NCBI GenBank assembly: GCA_044228245.1
Contig: JBGAVG010000001.1
Span: 384,012 to 448,011 of the forward strand
Source of the DNA: Methylotenera_A sp044228245
GTDB taxonomy: Bacteria; Pseudomonadota; Gammaproteobacteria; Burkholderiales; Methylophilaceae
DNA: 64,000 bases
Direction: 5' to 3'
Part shown: piece after piece, positions 9,344-16,510 of the stretch
Layout: the number at the start of each line of letters is the position of its first letter
How positions within the stretch are numbered: the first letter of the stretch is position 1
The notes under the pieces: generated by a model
What the model saw: the letters and a program-made list of their open reading frames with translations, nothing else
Databases searched by the model: none
What the model was told of the DNA's origin: nothing
Made by a program: the position numbers and the translations under genes

Positions 9344-10407
9344 GGTGTAGTCTCAATCTTTGGCTGCACCTTTTGGCCTTTAATCAAAGTATGCACGCCT
9401 GCTATTGCCACCGTTTCACCTGCCCACAGACCACTCGTTATCATGACGCCGTTTTCGGTATATTGACCCGCAACCACTTCGCGCGGGTTGGCAATACCAT
9501 CTTTATCTATCACCCAAACACTGGTTTTGCCGTTTACCTGCGTGAGTGCGCTGGATGGAATCATGATTTCATCGGCTTTGGTCTGCGCAAACCGCACACC
9601 GGCTGTCATGCCCAGTTTTACTGTCTCATCTGCGTCAGTAAATGCTATGCGCACATCAAACGCCCGCGTGGCCGAGCTTGCAGCTGGTGCTATCTCGCGC
9701 ACTTTTCCATTGTAGGTTTTCTCTCGATCTGCCCACAATTTTATCGTCACGCTATCGCCTGCTTTCAACCCGGCCATGCGCGATTCCGGCACCGCCACCA
9801 GTACCTCGATTTGCCTGGTGTCGGCAATTTGCGCGACCATTTCACCCGCGTCTACCACTTGGCCAGGTTCAGCACGGATTTGCGTGATGACGCCGTCACG
9901 ATCGACTACCAGCGCGGTATAGCGCGACTGATTGCCAGAAACCGCCGCCTGCGCTTTGGCCTGATTCACGCGTGCATCTGCAGTTTTAAGCTCCGCTTCA
10001 TATTTATCCAGCGCCGATTGCGAAATGAACTTTTTATTGACAAGTTGCCGTTGCCGTTCGACCTCGGCCTTTGCCAAAGCATAATTTGCCTCTGCAGCAC
10101 GCACATCCGCTTGCGCAGCAGCTGCGCTTAAATTGGTGTCTGAGGCATCTAAGCGCGCGAGAATCTGGCCTTTTTTCACCAGGCTGCCCACATCGACTTC
10201 ACGCTCAATGATTTTGCCTTTAATTCTAAAACTTTGATTGGATTCAAAGCGTGACTTCACTTCACCCACCAGCACCATCGCATCGCTGGCAGTTGATTCC
10301 CCCACAATCACCGCCAAAGCCGGGCGTGGCGGCAGCGGTGGTTCTACAGGTTTTTCACAAGCCGACAAGCACGCAGCCAACGCGATAAAAGACATTATTT
10401 TTTTCAT
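9340..10407 (-). CDS. RND periplasmic adaptor (membrane fusion) lipoprotein
   Basis: The 355-residue protein begins with a lipoprotein signal, lipobox LSAC with Cys17 as the acylated residue. It then has the half-lipoyl motif (IKGKIIEREVDVGSLVKKGQILARLDASD), a coiled-coil hairpin (about residues 95-145, rich in ANYALAKAEVERQRQLV) and beta-barrel and membrane-proximal domains. It would link the RND transporter to a TolC-like duct. It overlaps the TetR gene stop by 4 bases and the RND start by 4 bases, so the three are translationally coupled. Confidence 0.93.
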   Translation of the reverse strand: MKKIMSFIALAACLSACEKPVEPPLPPRPALAVIVGESTASDAMVLVGEVKSRFESNQSFRIKGKIIEREVDVGSLVKKGQILARLDASDTNLSAAAAQADVRAAEANYALAKAEVERQRQLVNKKFISQSALDKYEAELKTADARVNQAKAQAAVSGNQSRYTALVVDRDGVITQIRAEPGQVVDAGEMVAQIADTRQIEVLVAVPESRMAGLKAGDSVTIKLWADREKTYNGKVREIAPAASSATRAFDVRIAFTDADETVKLGMTAGVRFAQTKADEIMIPSSALTQVNGKTSVWVIDKDGIANPREVVAGQYTENGVMITSGLWAGETVAIAGVHTLIKGQKVQPKIETTP

Positions 10408-11051
10408 GTTATAACTTTCGTATCATCTTGTCGCAACAGTCCACGCATCATCACTTGCTGCATTAATTGCAAGCGCGCCGAAATTTCACTCCAGTTCACC
10501 CATTTATCGCAGGCCATGCTGATTTGTAATGAGCACACGCCATGCACGCCTGCCCAAATCGTTTGGGCGATCAGATCTACATCCTGTAAATCAGCCCTGA
10601 AATGGCCCGCATCATAGACATCCTGCACCACCGTTTTTAACTGATAATAAGCATCCTGCTCGGCGCTGTTTTGCTGCAGGCTGGATGCTGCCGGGTCGTG
10701 CGGCACATGCGCCGCCATAAACATCAGGCGATAGTGATTGGGGTGTGTCAGTGCAAAAGCGGCATAGCCTTGCCCAAGCGCCTGCATGCGCTTGACCGGG
10801 TCAGCAATTTGCATAATGTTTTTCAATGAAGTCGCCAACGCCAGAAAATCTGTATCGCACACGGCGCGCAGCACTGCCTCTTTATCGGCAAAATGCAGGT
10901 AGATGCTGGTCGCCGAATAGCCGATGCGCTTGGCGATTTCGCGCATGGTCACCGCTTCAACACCGCGCGACACAAATAACTCGCGCGCCGCATCGATAAT
11001 CAATGTGCGCAAGTGCTGGCGCTCGGCTTCTGTTTTGGGTTTAGGTGGCAT
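10404..11051 (-). CDS. TetR/AcrR-family transcriptional regulator
   Basis: The 215-residue protein has the N-terminal TetR helix-turn-helix: LIIDAARELFVSRGVEAVTMREIAKRIGYSATSIYLHFADKEA occupies about residues 15-60. A ligand-binding C-terminal domain of the WHG/TetR_C type follows, with QTIWAGVHGVCSLQI. It is coupled to the adaptor gene (4-base overlap), so it is most likely the local repressor of the efflux operon, released by a pump substrate. The perfect palindrome at 11831-11861, placed over the operon promoter, is the natural candidate operator. Confidence 0.9.
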   Translation of the reverse strand: MPPKPKTEAERQHLRTLIIDAARELFVSRGVEAVTMREIAKRIGYSATSIYLHFADKEAVLRAVCDTDFLALATSLKNIMQIADPVKRMQALGQGYAAFALTHPNHYRLMFMAAHVPHDPAASSLQQNSAEQDAYYQLKTVVQDVYDAGHFRADLQDVDLIAQTIWAGVHGVCSLQISMACDKWVNWSEISARLQLMQQVMMRGLLRQDDTKVIT

Positions 11052-11054
11052 GGC

Positions 11055-11411
11055 TTATTTTTTGTTTTTTTGCTTTGGTTTTTGTGTTCGAGCAGCGATG
11101 ACTATTGATTCATTTGCCCATACGCGCAATTGCCCGGCTTCCGTAAGCACCTCTTCTGGCAGTTCATAATACCTGCGCACAAGAACGCGGCCTTTTTTTG
11201 TCATATAGGAAAATGGCTGCATGCCGGATTGCTCGTATTTTGTGCGAGTATTTTCATCGGTCACAAAATACAAGGTATTGCCTATCATCATTGCAAATTG
11301 GACTGAACCATAATAGATGCCTACGCCGCCAAAAAATTGTGTCGTATGAATCTGACCGATTGGCGCGAGCAACTCTAGCACGTATTCTGTATATTCTGTG
11401 CTGGGTTTCAT
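11055..11411 (-). CDS. TfoX/Sxy N-terminal-domain protein
   Basis: The 118-residue protein matches the TfoX_N family. It has the IGQIHTTQFFGGVGIYYGSVQFAMMIGNTLYFVTDE pattern (about residues 16-53), the FSYMTKKGRVLVRRYYELPEEVL stretch and a Lys/Gln-rich C-terminal tail. Only this domain is present; the TfoX C-terminal helix-hairpin-helix-like domain of the competence regulator is missing. Stand-alone TfoX_N proteins have no settled function. It sits 3 bp upstream of the TetR gene and 3 bp downstream of the SnoaL-like gene, inside the efflux operon. Confidence 0.85.
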   Translation of the reverse strand: MKPSTEYTEYVLELLAPIGQIHTTQFFGGVGIYYGSVQFAMMIGNTLYFVTDENTRTKYEQSGMQPFSYMTKKGRVLVRRYYELPEEVLTEAGQLRVWANESIVIAARTQKPKQKNKK

Positions 11412-11414
11412 AGC

Positions 11415-11783
11415 TTAGACCGCATCGGGTATGGCATAAAACCCTGTCATTTGTACCAACCGCCCGTCAATTCCATATAGCCCATAGCTTGCGCCTTGGG
11501 AAAGCAGATTCCCGTTTGCATCAAGCATATTCCATTGCGCTAGGCTTCTATCATGGTGGCTACTAAATGCTGTAGTGATAAACCGCACCCCATTCACATT
11601 TTTATGGAGTTCTGCCATGTATCCGGATAATTGCTCATAGCCGTTTGTTTGCATAAGCGGGTCGGTATATATGCAATCAGAACTCAAAGACTGCTCGAAC
11701 AGTTTTAGCCGCTCGGAAGCACCCGTTTCAGACCAGGATAGCGTGTAGATTTCCCATGTACTGCGATATGCATCGTTTTTCAT
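11415..11783 (-). CDS. SnoaL/NTF2-like protein
   Basis: The 122-residue product has the size and pattern of a single NTF2-like cone: an N-terminal helix (YRSTWEIYTLSWSETGASERLKLFEQSL), the DCIYTDPL signature typical of SnoaL-like domains, and C-terminal strands ending with GRLVQMTGFYAIPDA. Such domains act as small-molecule isomerases, hydrolases or binding proteins. It is the first gene of the tight SnoaL-TfoX_N-TetR-adaptor-RND operon, which suggests it binds or modifies the exported compound. No catalytic residues can be assigned with confidence. Confidence 0.75.
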   Translation of the reverse strand: MKNDAYRSTWEIYTLSWSETGASERLKLFEQSLSSDCIYTDPLMQTNGYEQLSGYMAELHKNVNGVRFITTAFSSHHDRSLAQWNMLDANGNLLSQGASYGLYGIDGRLVQMTGFYAIPDAV

Positions 11784-11830
11784 GTCGTTTCCTTGAACGA
11801 TGAAATAATACTTGCGGATTCAAATACCGT

Positions 11831-11872
11831 ACTTAACATTGTTAAATTAACAATGTTAAGTAAATATGTCAA
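11831..11872 (-). promoter_or_regulatory. Efflux operon promoter with perfect 15-bp palindromic operator
   Basis: The arms acttaacattgttaa (11831-11845) and ttaacaatgttaagt (11847-11861) are exact reverse complements around one central base. On the minus strand a consensus -35 TTGACA lies at 11872-11867. After a 17-bp spacer comes a weak -10 (TAATTT, 11849-11844), so the palindrome covers spacer and -10. This is the layout of an operator for a dimeric repressor, and the operon encodes a TetR protein. That the TetR protein binds here is inference. Confidence 0.75.
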
Positions 11873-11899
11873 TACAAATCACTTTTGCTTCATTGCGGA

Positions 11900-13243
11900 T
11901 TATTTTAATTGATACTGTTCAATCTTATACCAGAGAGAACGTTCGCTGATTTCCAATAGTTTGGCCGCTTTTGATTTGTTGCCATTACAATTGGCGATAG
12001 CTTCCAGAATCAATTTCTTCTCGATTTGTTCTGTTATTTTTGGAATCGAAAATTGATTGTTCGGTTCGATATCCTGTGGCTTTGCCGCTTGCACGCCCGA
12101 AATATCTGCAGGCAAATGCTTAACCTGTATAGGGTCTTTGCCCGCCAAGATTGACGCGCGTTCCAGCACATTCTCCAGCTCACGCACATTGCCTGGCCAG
12201 GCATAGGCTTGCAACTTTTGCAGCGCTTCTGCCGTTATTTGCGCGACGCGTTTTGCCAGGAAATACCGCGTGAGCAGCTCAATATCTTCAACACGCTCAC
12301 GCAACGGCGCGATGTCTAATTGAAATACATTCAACCGATAATACAAATCTTCGCGTAGCTTGCCTTCCTTAACGGCCTGCATTGGATCAAGGTTGGTAGC
12401 CGCAATCACGCGCATATCCAAATCGATGCGGCGGTTCCCACCCAGCTTTTCCACCGCGCTTTCTTGCAATGCCCGCAACAGCTTGGCTTGCAAGTGGATC
12501 GGCATTTCAGTAATTTCATCCAGAAATAGTGTTCCGCCATCCGCCAGCTCAAACTTGCCGACGCGCTCTTTTACCGCGCCGGTAAATGCACCTTTTTCGT
12601 GGCCGAAAAGCTCGGATTCCAGCATTTCGCTGGGAATAGCCGCACAATTCACCGCCACAAAAAGTGCGGTTCTTCTGGGAGAGGCCTGGTGAATGGCCTT
12701 CGCCACCAGTTCCTTGCCAGTACCCGTTTCGCCAGTAATGAGTACCGTCGCCTTTTCTGGCGCCACCTGATCAATCAGCTGCTTGAGCGCCAGCATGGAT
12801 GCGCTCTGCCCGATAAAGTCGCCATCTACAGGACAGGCACTTGATTTCAAATAAGTATTTTCTAATTTCAGCTGTTTTACCGACAGCCCTTTTGCAATGG
12901 CGATTTCCAAGGTTTCCAGGTCAAACGGGCGCAAAATATAATCAGATGCGCCCAGCTTCATTGCTTCTACCGCTGTTTTAATTTCGCCTTGCGCGGTCAC
13001 CATAATAAAAGGCAGGTTTTCGTTATCCTGGCGAATATTTTTCAGCAAATCCAGGCCATTCATGCTTGGCATATGCAAATCACTCACCACCAGATCGATT
13101 GTTTGCTGGTTTATTGCCTGCAGCGCCTCCTGACCATTCGTCGCAATCACCGGTTTGTAGCCGGCCTGGCGTAGGCTGATTTCCAGCAGGCGGAGCATAT
13201 GCGGCTCATCATCTACCGCCAGTATTGTCTTTTGTTTTTCCAT
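11900..13243 (-). CDS. Sigma-54-dependent response regulator (NtrC family)
   Basis: Starting at 13243 the protein has 447 residues. It has a receiver domain with the acidic pair D11/D12, phospho-acceptor D55 (VVSDLHMPS) and T83. The AAA+ domain has Walker A GETGTGKE (171-178) and the sigma-54-contacting GAFTGA loop (218-223). The Fis-type helix-turn-helix is at the C-terminus (NKSKAAKLLEISERSLWYKI). It therefore activates sigma-54 promoters. The start is chosen because MEKQKTILAVDDE begins the receiver and its ATG follows the kinase stop by one base; a longer frame upstream overlaps the kinase gene. Oddly, the conserved receiver Lys before Pro is Arg105 (LRPFD). Targets are unknown; sigma-54-type promoters at 18.96 and 19.17 kb are candidates. 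Confidence 0.95.
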   Translation of the reverse strand: MEKQKTILAVDDEPHMLRLLEISLRQAGYKPVIATNGQEALQAINQQTIDLVVSDLHMPSMNGLDLLKNIRQDNENLPFIMVTAQGEIKTAVEAMKLGASDYILRPFDLETLEIAIAKGLSVKQLKLENTYLKSSACPVDGDFIGQSASMLALKQLIDQVAPEKATVLITGETGTGKELVAKAIHQASPRRTALFVAVNCAAIPSEMLESELFGHEKGAFTGAVKERVGKFELADGGTLFLDEITEMPIHLQAKLLRALQESAVEKLGGNRRIDLDMRVIAATNLDPMQAVKEGKLREDLYYRLNVFQLDIAPLRERVEDIELLTRYFLAKRVAQITAEALQKLQAYAWPGNVRELENVLERASILAGKDPIQVKHLPADISGVQAAKPQDIEPNNQFSIPKITEQIEKKLILEAIANCNGNKSKAAKLLEISERSLWYKIEQYQLK

Positions 13244-13244
13244 A

Positions 13245-14903
13245 TCAATGGGCTTTAGGTAAGGTGATTGTAAATTGTGCGCCATTCCACGGGCTAGTTT
13301 GATAGCTGATATCGCCTTTGTGCGCCAGCACAATCTGCCGCACTACTGCCAGGCCTAAACCCACGCCGCCCGCGCGCTGCGTAAAAAACGGCTCGAATAT
13401 TTGCGCCTGATTCTCGGCCAATATCCCCGGCCCATCATCCAGCACATCCAGCCTGACGTTATCCTTGCTGCTCTGCAAATTCACTTGCACTCTGCCGTTA
13501 TTGGGCAAAATCTGTATCGCATTCATCAACAAATTCATCAGCACCTGCGTCATCTGGTCTCGATCCGCAATGACTTCTATTGCATCGTTCTGGTTAAAAA
13601 TCAGATCTATTTTTTTAGCCTTGGCCTGATTCGCTAACAGCGCAATTGTATTTGAAACCACCTCTGTCAAATTAAGCGTTGCCAGCACAGGCAGCCGCGG
13701 CCGTGCCGCATCGATCAGGCTGGATACCAATTCATTGAGCCGTTCTGTCTCGCTGATAATAAAACCCAACACCTCGTGACCCTCTTTGCTGAGCTTTGGT
13801 TCACGCAACAGCAGGTCGGCTGAAGAGCGTAATATCCCAAGCGGCGTGCGCACCTCATGGCCCATGGCGGCTGCCATTTCGCCCACCACCGCCAGCTTGG
13901 CAGCACGTGTAAGGTTTGCTTGCGTAGCAGCCAAATCCTGCATCATTTTCTCGAAAGCGAGGCCCAACTCTTTTACTTCTGGTGGGCCTGCCTTGGGCGG
14001 CAACGCCGCCTGGTTTTGTGAAAATCCGCGTACAAACTGGGTTAATCTGGACAATGGCTGTGTGATAGCCTGTGCAATCGGCGTTACCAGCAAAGCCGCT
14101 AAAATCAAGGTGGTAATTAGCAATGCCAGAAAGACGTATCCCAAGCGGTGTACCGGCGCCACCGCCACTGAATGTAATTTCTTAATTTGCACCTGCCAAT
14201 CCTGCAGGTTTATTTTGCTGCTTAAATACGTGTTCGCCTGCATTTCGTGCCCTGCCTGAATTTCTCCCCAATCTGACGTAATGGCTAATAAATCGCTCTG
14301 CCCATCCAGCAATGCGGCGGCGGCAGAATTATTCACTGCGTTGTTCAGTAAATCCTGCACGAATTGCCAGTTAAATTCTGCCACCAGAACGCCTATCGGC
14401 TGGTTGGTATTGATATCAATAACCGTCTGGGAAATCGGCAGCACGTTTAACCGAATCGGCGCAAGACTCACAACACTGTTCGCCAGGTTTATTTGCACCC
14501 ACTTTTTTTCCGGCAACATTTGTTTGCCAATATTTCTGGCATCGCTGGAGGCGACAACCTGACCTAGTATATTAACCACATAAATCGATTGGTATACATT
14601 GCCATAACCCGATTGTAACTCCTGCAGCAAATTCGAAACACGCTTGTCAACATCACCAATTTGAATGTCCTGCATCACTGCCAGACGGCTCCATGAATGC
14701 ACGTTTTGCGCACGCTCGAACATCACTCGCTCAATGTCGTTAGCCACCGTGCTGCTAAGCGCTTTTATATCGTGGCTAATTTCTTTTTTAAGTGCCTCTC
14801 TGGCCTGAAAAAAGCTTAAAAAACTCACCAGCATGGCAGGCAAAAGCCCTGCCAGCAAAAAAGCCAGTAGAAGTAATTGCCGGATAGATAGTTGTTTTAA
14901 CAT
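13245..14903 (-). CDS. Membrane sensor histidine kinase
   Basis: The 552-residue partner of the adjacent regulator has TM1 (about 9-31), a periplasmic double-Cache-like sensor region (about 32-252), TM2 (about 254-276) and a HAMP linker. The HisKA box holds phospho-acceptor H349 (GHEVRTPLG). The HATPase domain has the N box (LMNLLMNAIQ), DDGPGI and GVGLGLAVV. It would autophosphorylate on a periplasmic cue and pass phosphate to D55 of the regulator. The Cache-like fold usually binds small ligands such as carboxylates or amino acids, but no ligand can be named. It is divergent from the outer-membrane protein and PstS-like genes, which suggests a shared signal. Confidence 0.93.
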   Translation of the reverse strand: MLKQLSIRQLLLLAFLLAGLLPAMLVSFLSFFQAREALKKEISHDIKALSSTVANDIERVMFERAQNVHSWSRLAVMQDIQIGDVDKRVSNLLQELQSGYGNVYQSIYVVNILGQVVASSDARNIGKQMLPEKKWVQINLANSVVSLAPIRLNVLPISQTVIDINTNQPIGVLVAEFNWQFVQDLLNNAVNNSAAAALLDGQSDLLAITSDWGEIQAGHEMQANTYLSSKINLQDWQVQIKKLHSVAVAPVHRLGYVFLALLITTLILAALLVTPIAQAITQPLSRLTQFVRGFSQNQAALPPKAGPPEVKELGLAFEKMMQDLAATQANLTRAAKLAVVGEMAAAMGHEVRTPLGILRSSADLLLREPKLSKEGHEVLGFIISETERLNELVSSLIDAARPRLPVLATLNLTEVVSNTIALLANQAKAKKIDLIFNQNDAIEVIADRDQMTQVLMNLLMNAIQILPNNGRVQVNLQSSKDNVRLDVLDDGPGILAENQAQIFEPFFTQRAGGVGLGLAVVRQIVLAHKGDISYQTSPWNGAQFTITLPKAH

Positions 14904-14987
14904 CAGGAAATAGATGCGACAATCTAACTGGTTAACGTCATCGCCTGTGCATCAGGGCGCGTTAAAGCTTGAGAATTCGAGGTGTAT

Positions 14988-16010
14988 ATGCAAAAAATAA
15001 TCATCGCAATTGCCAGTGTAACCAGCCTGTTCGCACTGTGCAAGCCAGTATTCGCTGAAGAAGCGTCAGCGGCCAATTTATGGAGCGGATTCAGGCTGGG
15101 CGGCTATTCCAGCGCGGGCGTCACATTGCACAGAGATGAAAATGCCGAGGCGGCAATTAACGAGGTGAGCTTGTTGCTGACATGGAATGGCGATAGCCGC
15201 TGGAGTTTTTTTGGCGAACTTGAACTCGAGCGGCCATTATCATGGAACGATGACCGTAAGTTTCACAGCAAAGAATCGCATCTCGACCTGGAACGGCTTT
15301 ATCTCGATTACAACATTTCTGAAAACATGAATCTGCGCCTTGGCCGCTTTTTAACGCCCAATAGCCGCTGGAATCTATTGCATGCCAGCCCGCTGGTTTG
15401 GACCAGCACGCGGCCGCTGGCGACCTACCGCTTGTTTCCCACCGGGACTAACGGCTTGATGCTGCACGGCAGCGTGCCCGTGAATGATTATGCGGTCGAT
15501 TACATGCTGTTTGCCGAAATGCTGGAAGACCAGGAGAAAGACAATCTTGATTTACCGTTTGAGCATGTGCGCGGCGCGCGCCTGGCCTTAAGCAAACAAT
15601 GGAATTTTGGCGTTTCTCTACTCTCGTTTGAGGAAAAAGATATCAATGCACTAGGCGGGCAGGATAAAACCTATCGCATGCTGGGGCTCGATTTTATCAA
15701 ACAACTTGGGAAAGTCGAATTAAGCGGCGAAGGCTTCGCCCGATTCACCTCAAACGGTGGCGATGGCGGTAGTGGCGCATATCTGCAGGCAGCTGTGCCG
15801 CTTAATGCGTTGGGGTTAAACAACTGGTATTGGCTCACCCGGCTTGAAACCTTGCAGCGCCCAAAAGAAGGCAACTCGGAACGCTGGCTAACCGGCGCGA
15901 CCTGGCGCGTCAAACCTACCCAGTTGCTCAAGCTGGAATTTGCTGGCGGCAGCGGCAACCAACCCGAAGCACCTCGTGGATTTATTGCAAGTTATGCATT
16001 TTTGTTTTAA
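14988..16010 (+). CDS. Porin-like outer-membrane beta-barrel protein
   Basis: The protein has about 340 residues. An N-terminal signal peptide ends near KPVFA-EE and a terminal Phe (ASYAFLF) closes the last barrel strand, as recognised by the BAM machinery. The body alternates polar and hydrophobic residues in amphipathic strands, for example WSFFGELELERPLSW and NMNLRLGRFLTPNSRWN. The LRLGRFLTPN block recalls phosphate-selective and carbohydrate porins, where it is a conserved barrel segment. GAGGT lies 4 bases before the ATG at 14988; a GTG at 14982 is in frame but worse placed. It is followed within 12 bp by a PstS-like gene and divergent from a two-component system. Confidence 0.8.
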   Translation: MQKIIIAIASVTSLFALCKPVFAEEASAANLWSGFRLGGYSSAGVTLHRDENAEAAINEVSLLLTWNGDSRWSFFGELELERPLSWNDDRKFHSKESHLDLERLYLDYNISENMNLRLGRFLTPNSRWNLLHASPLVWTSTRPLATYRLFPTGTNGLMLHGSVPVNDYAVDYMLFAEMLEDQEKDNLDLPFEHVRGARLALSKQWNFGVSLLSFEEKDINALGGQDKTYRMLGLDFIKQLGKVELSGEGFARFTSNGGDGGSGAYLQAAVPLNALGLNNWYWLTRLETLQRPKEGNSERWLTGATWRVKPTQLLKLEFAGGSGNQPEAPRGFIASYAFLF

Positions 16011-16022
16011 CGATTGCTTAAA

Positions 16023-16505
16023 ATGAAAATACGAAAAATTGCTTTGCTGTTAATCTTTTTATGCGCCCTATCGGCAAGGGCAGAAGAGCATGCTCCCATA
16101 TTGGCGGTAGTGGTTTCCGCGCAACAAACTACAGACAACCTGAAACTCACGCCTAATAGCCTTAAGCTGATTTACTTGCGCAAACAACTGTATTGGCCAA
16201 GCGGCAAACGTATTGTGCCGGTCAACTTGCATACAGAACATCCGCTACGAAGCCGGTTTTCGCAAAGTGTGTTGGGTAGCTTGCCAAAAATGCAGATTGA
16301 TTACTGGAACGGACTTTATTTTAACGGCATACAACCGCCCTATAGTGTGAATTCCGAAGAAGCCGTATTGCGCTACATAGCCCAAACACCCGATGCGATT
16401 GGTTATGTAGAGGCGTGCCTTGTGGACGGCCGTGTTAAGCCGATATTATGGATTGATAACGACCAGATCACGTTAAGCTCACCAGACAACCTCCAGTGCC
16501 AATAA
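16023..16505 (+). CDS. PstS-like periplasmic (phosphate-binding-type) protein
   Basis: This short product of about 160 residues has a cleavable signal peptide (ending ALSARA-EE). One domain follows resembling part of the PBP/PstS-like fold: VVSAQQTTDNLKLTPNSLKLIYLRKQLYWPSGKRIVPVNL, then SVLGSLPKMQIDYWNGLYFNG and AVLRYIAQTPDAIGYVE. These blocks are typical of small stand-alone phosphate ABC-type binding-like proteins that lack transporter genes, and no permease is nearby. It may bind phosphate or another anion and inform the divergent sensor kinase. The ATG at 16023 is preferred over an in-frame TTG at 16014. The gene is convergent with the phosphoethanolamine transferase gene (5-bp gap). Confidence 0.75.
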   Translation: MKIRKIALLLIFLCALSARAEEHAPILAVVVSAQQTTDNLKLTPNSLKLIYLRKQLYWPSGKRIVPVNLHTEHPLRSRFSQSVLGSLPKMQIDYWNGLYFNGIQPPYSVNSEEAVLRYIAQTPDAIGYVEACLVDGRVKPILWIDNDQITLSSPDNLQCQ

Positions 16506-16510
16506 GTTTA

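Noticed and set aside
13244..13333. Longer start for the NtrC-type regulator
   Set aside because: The extra 30 residues overlap the kinase gene end and have no receiver homology; the ATG at 13243 begins the receiver domain and follows the kinase stop directly.
14904..14987. Possible sigma-54 promoter ahead of the outer-membrane barrel gene
   Set aside because: GG and GC in this gap are 11 bases apart instead of 10 and the flanking bases do not fit the consensus.
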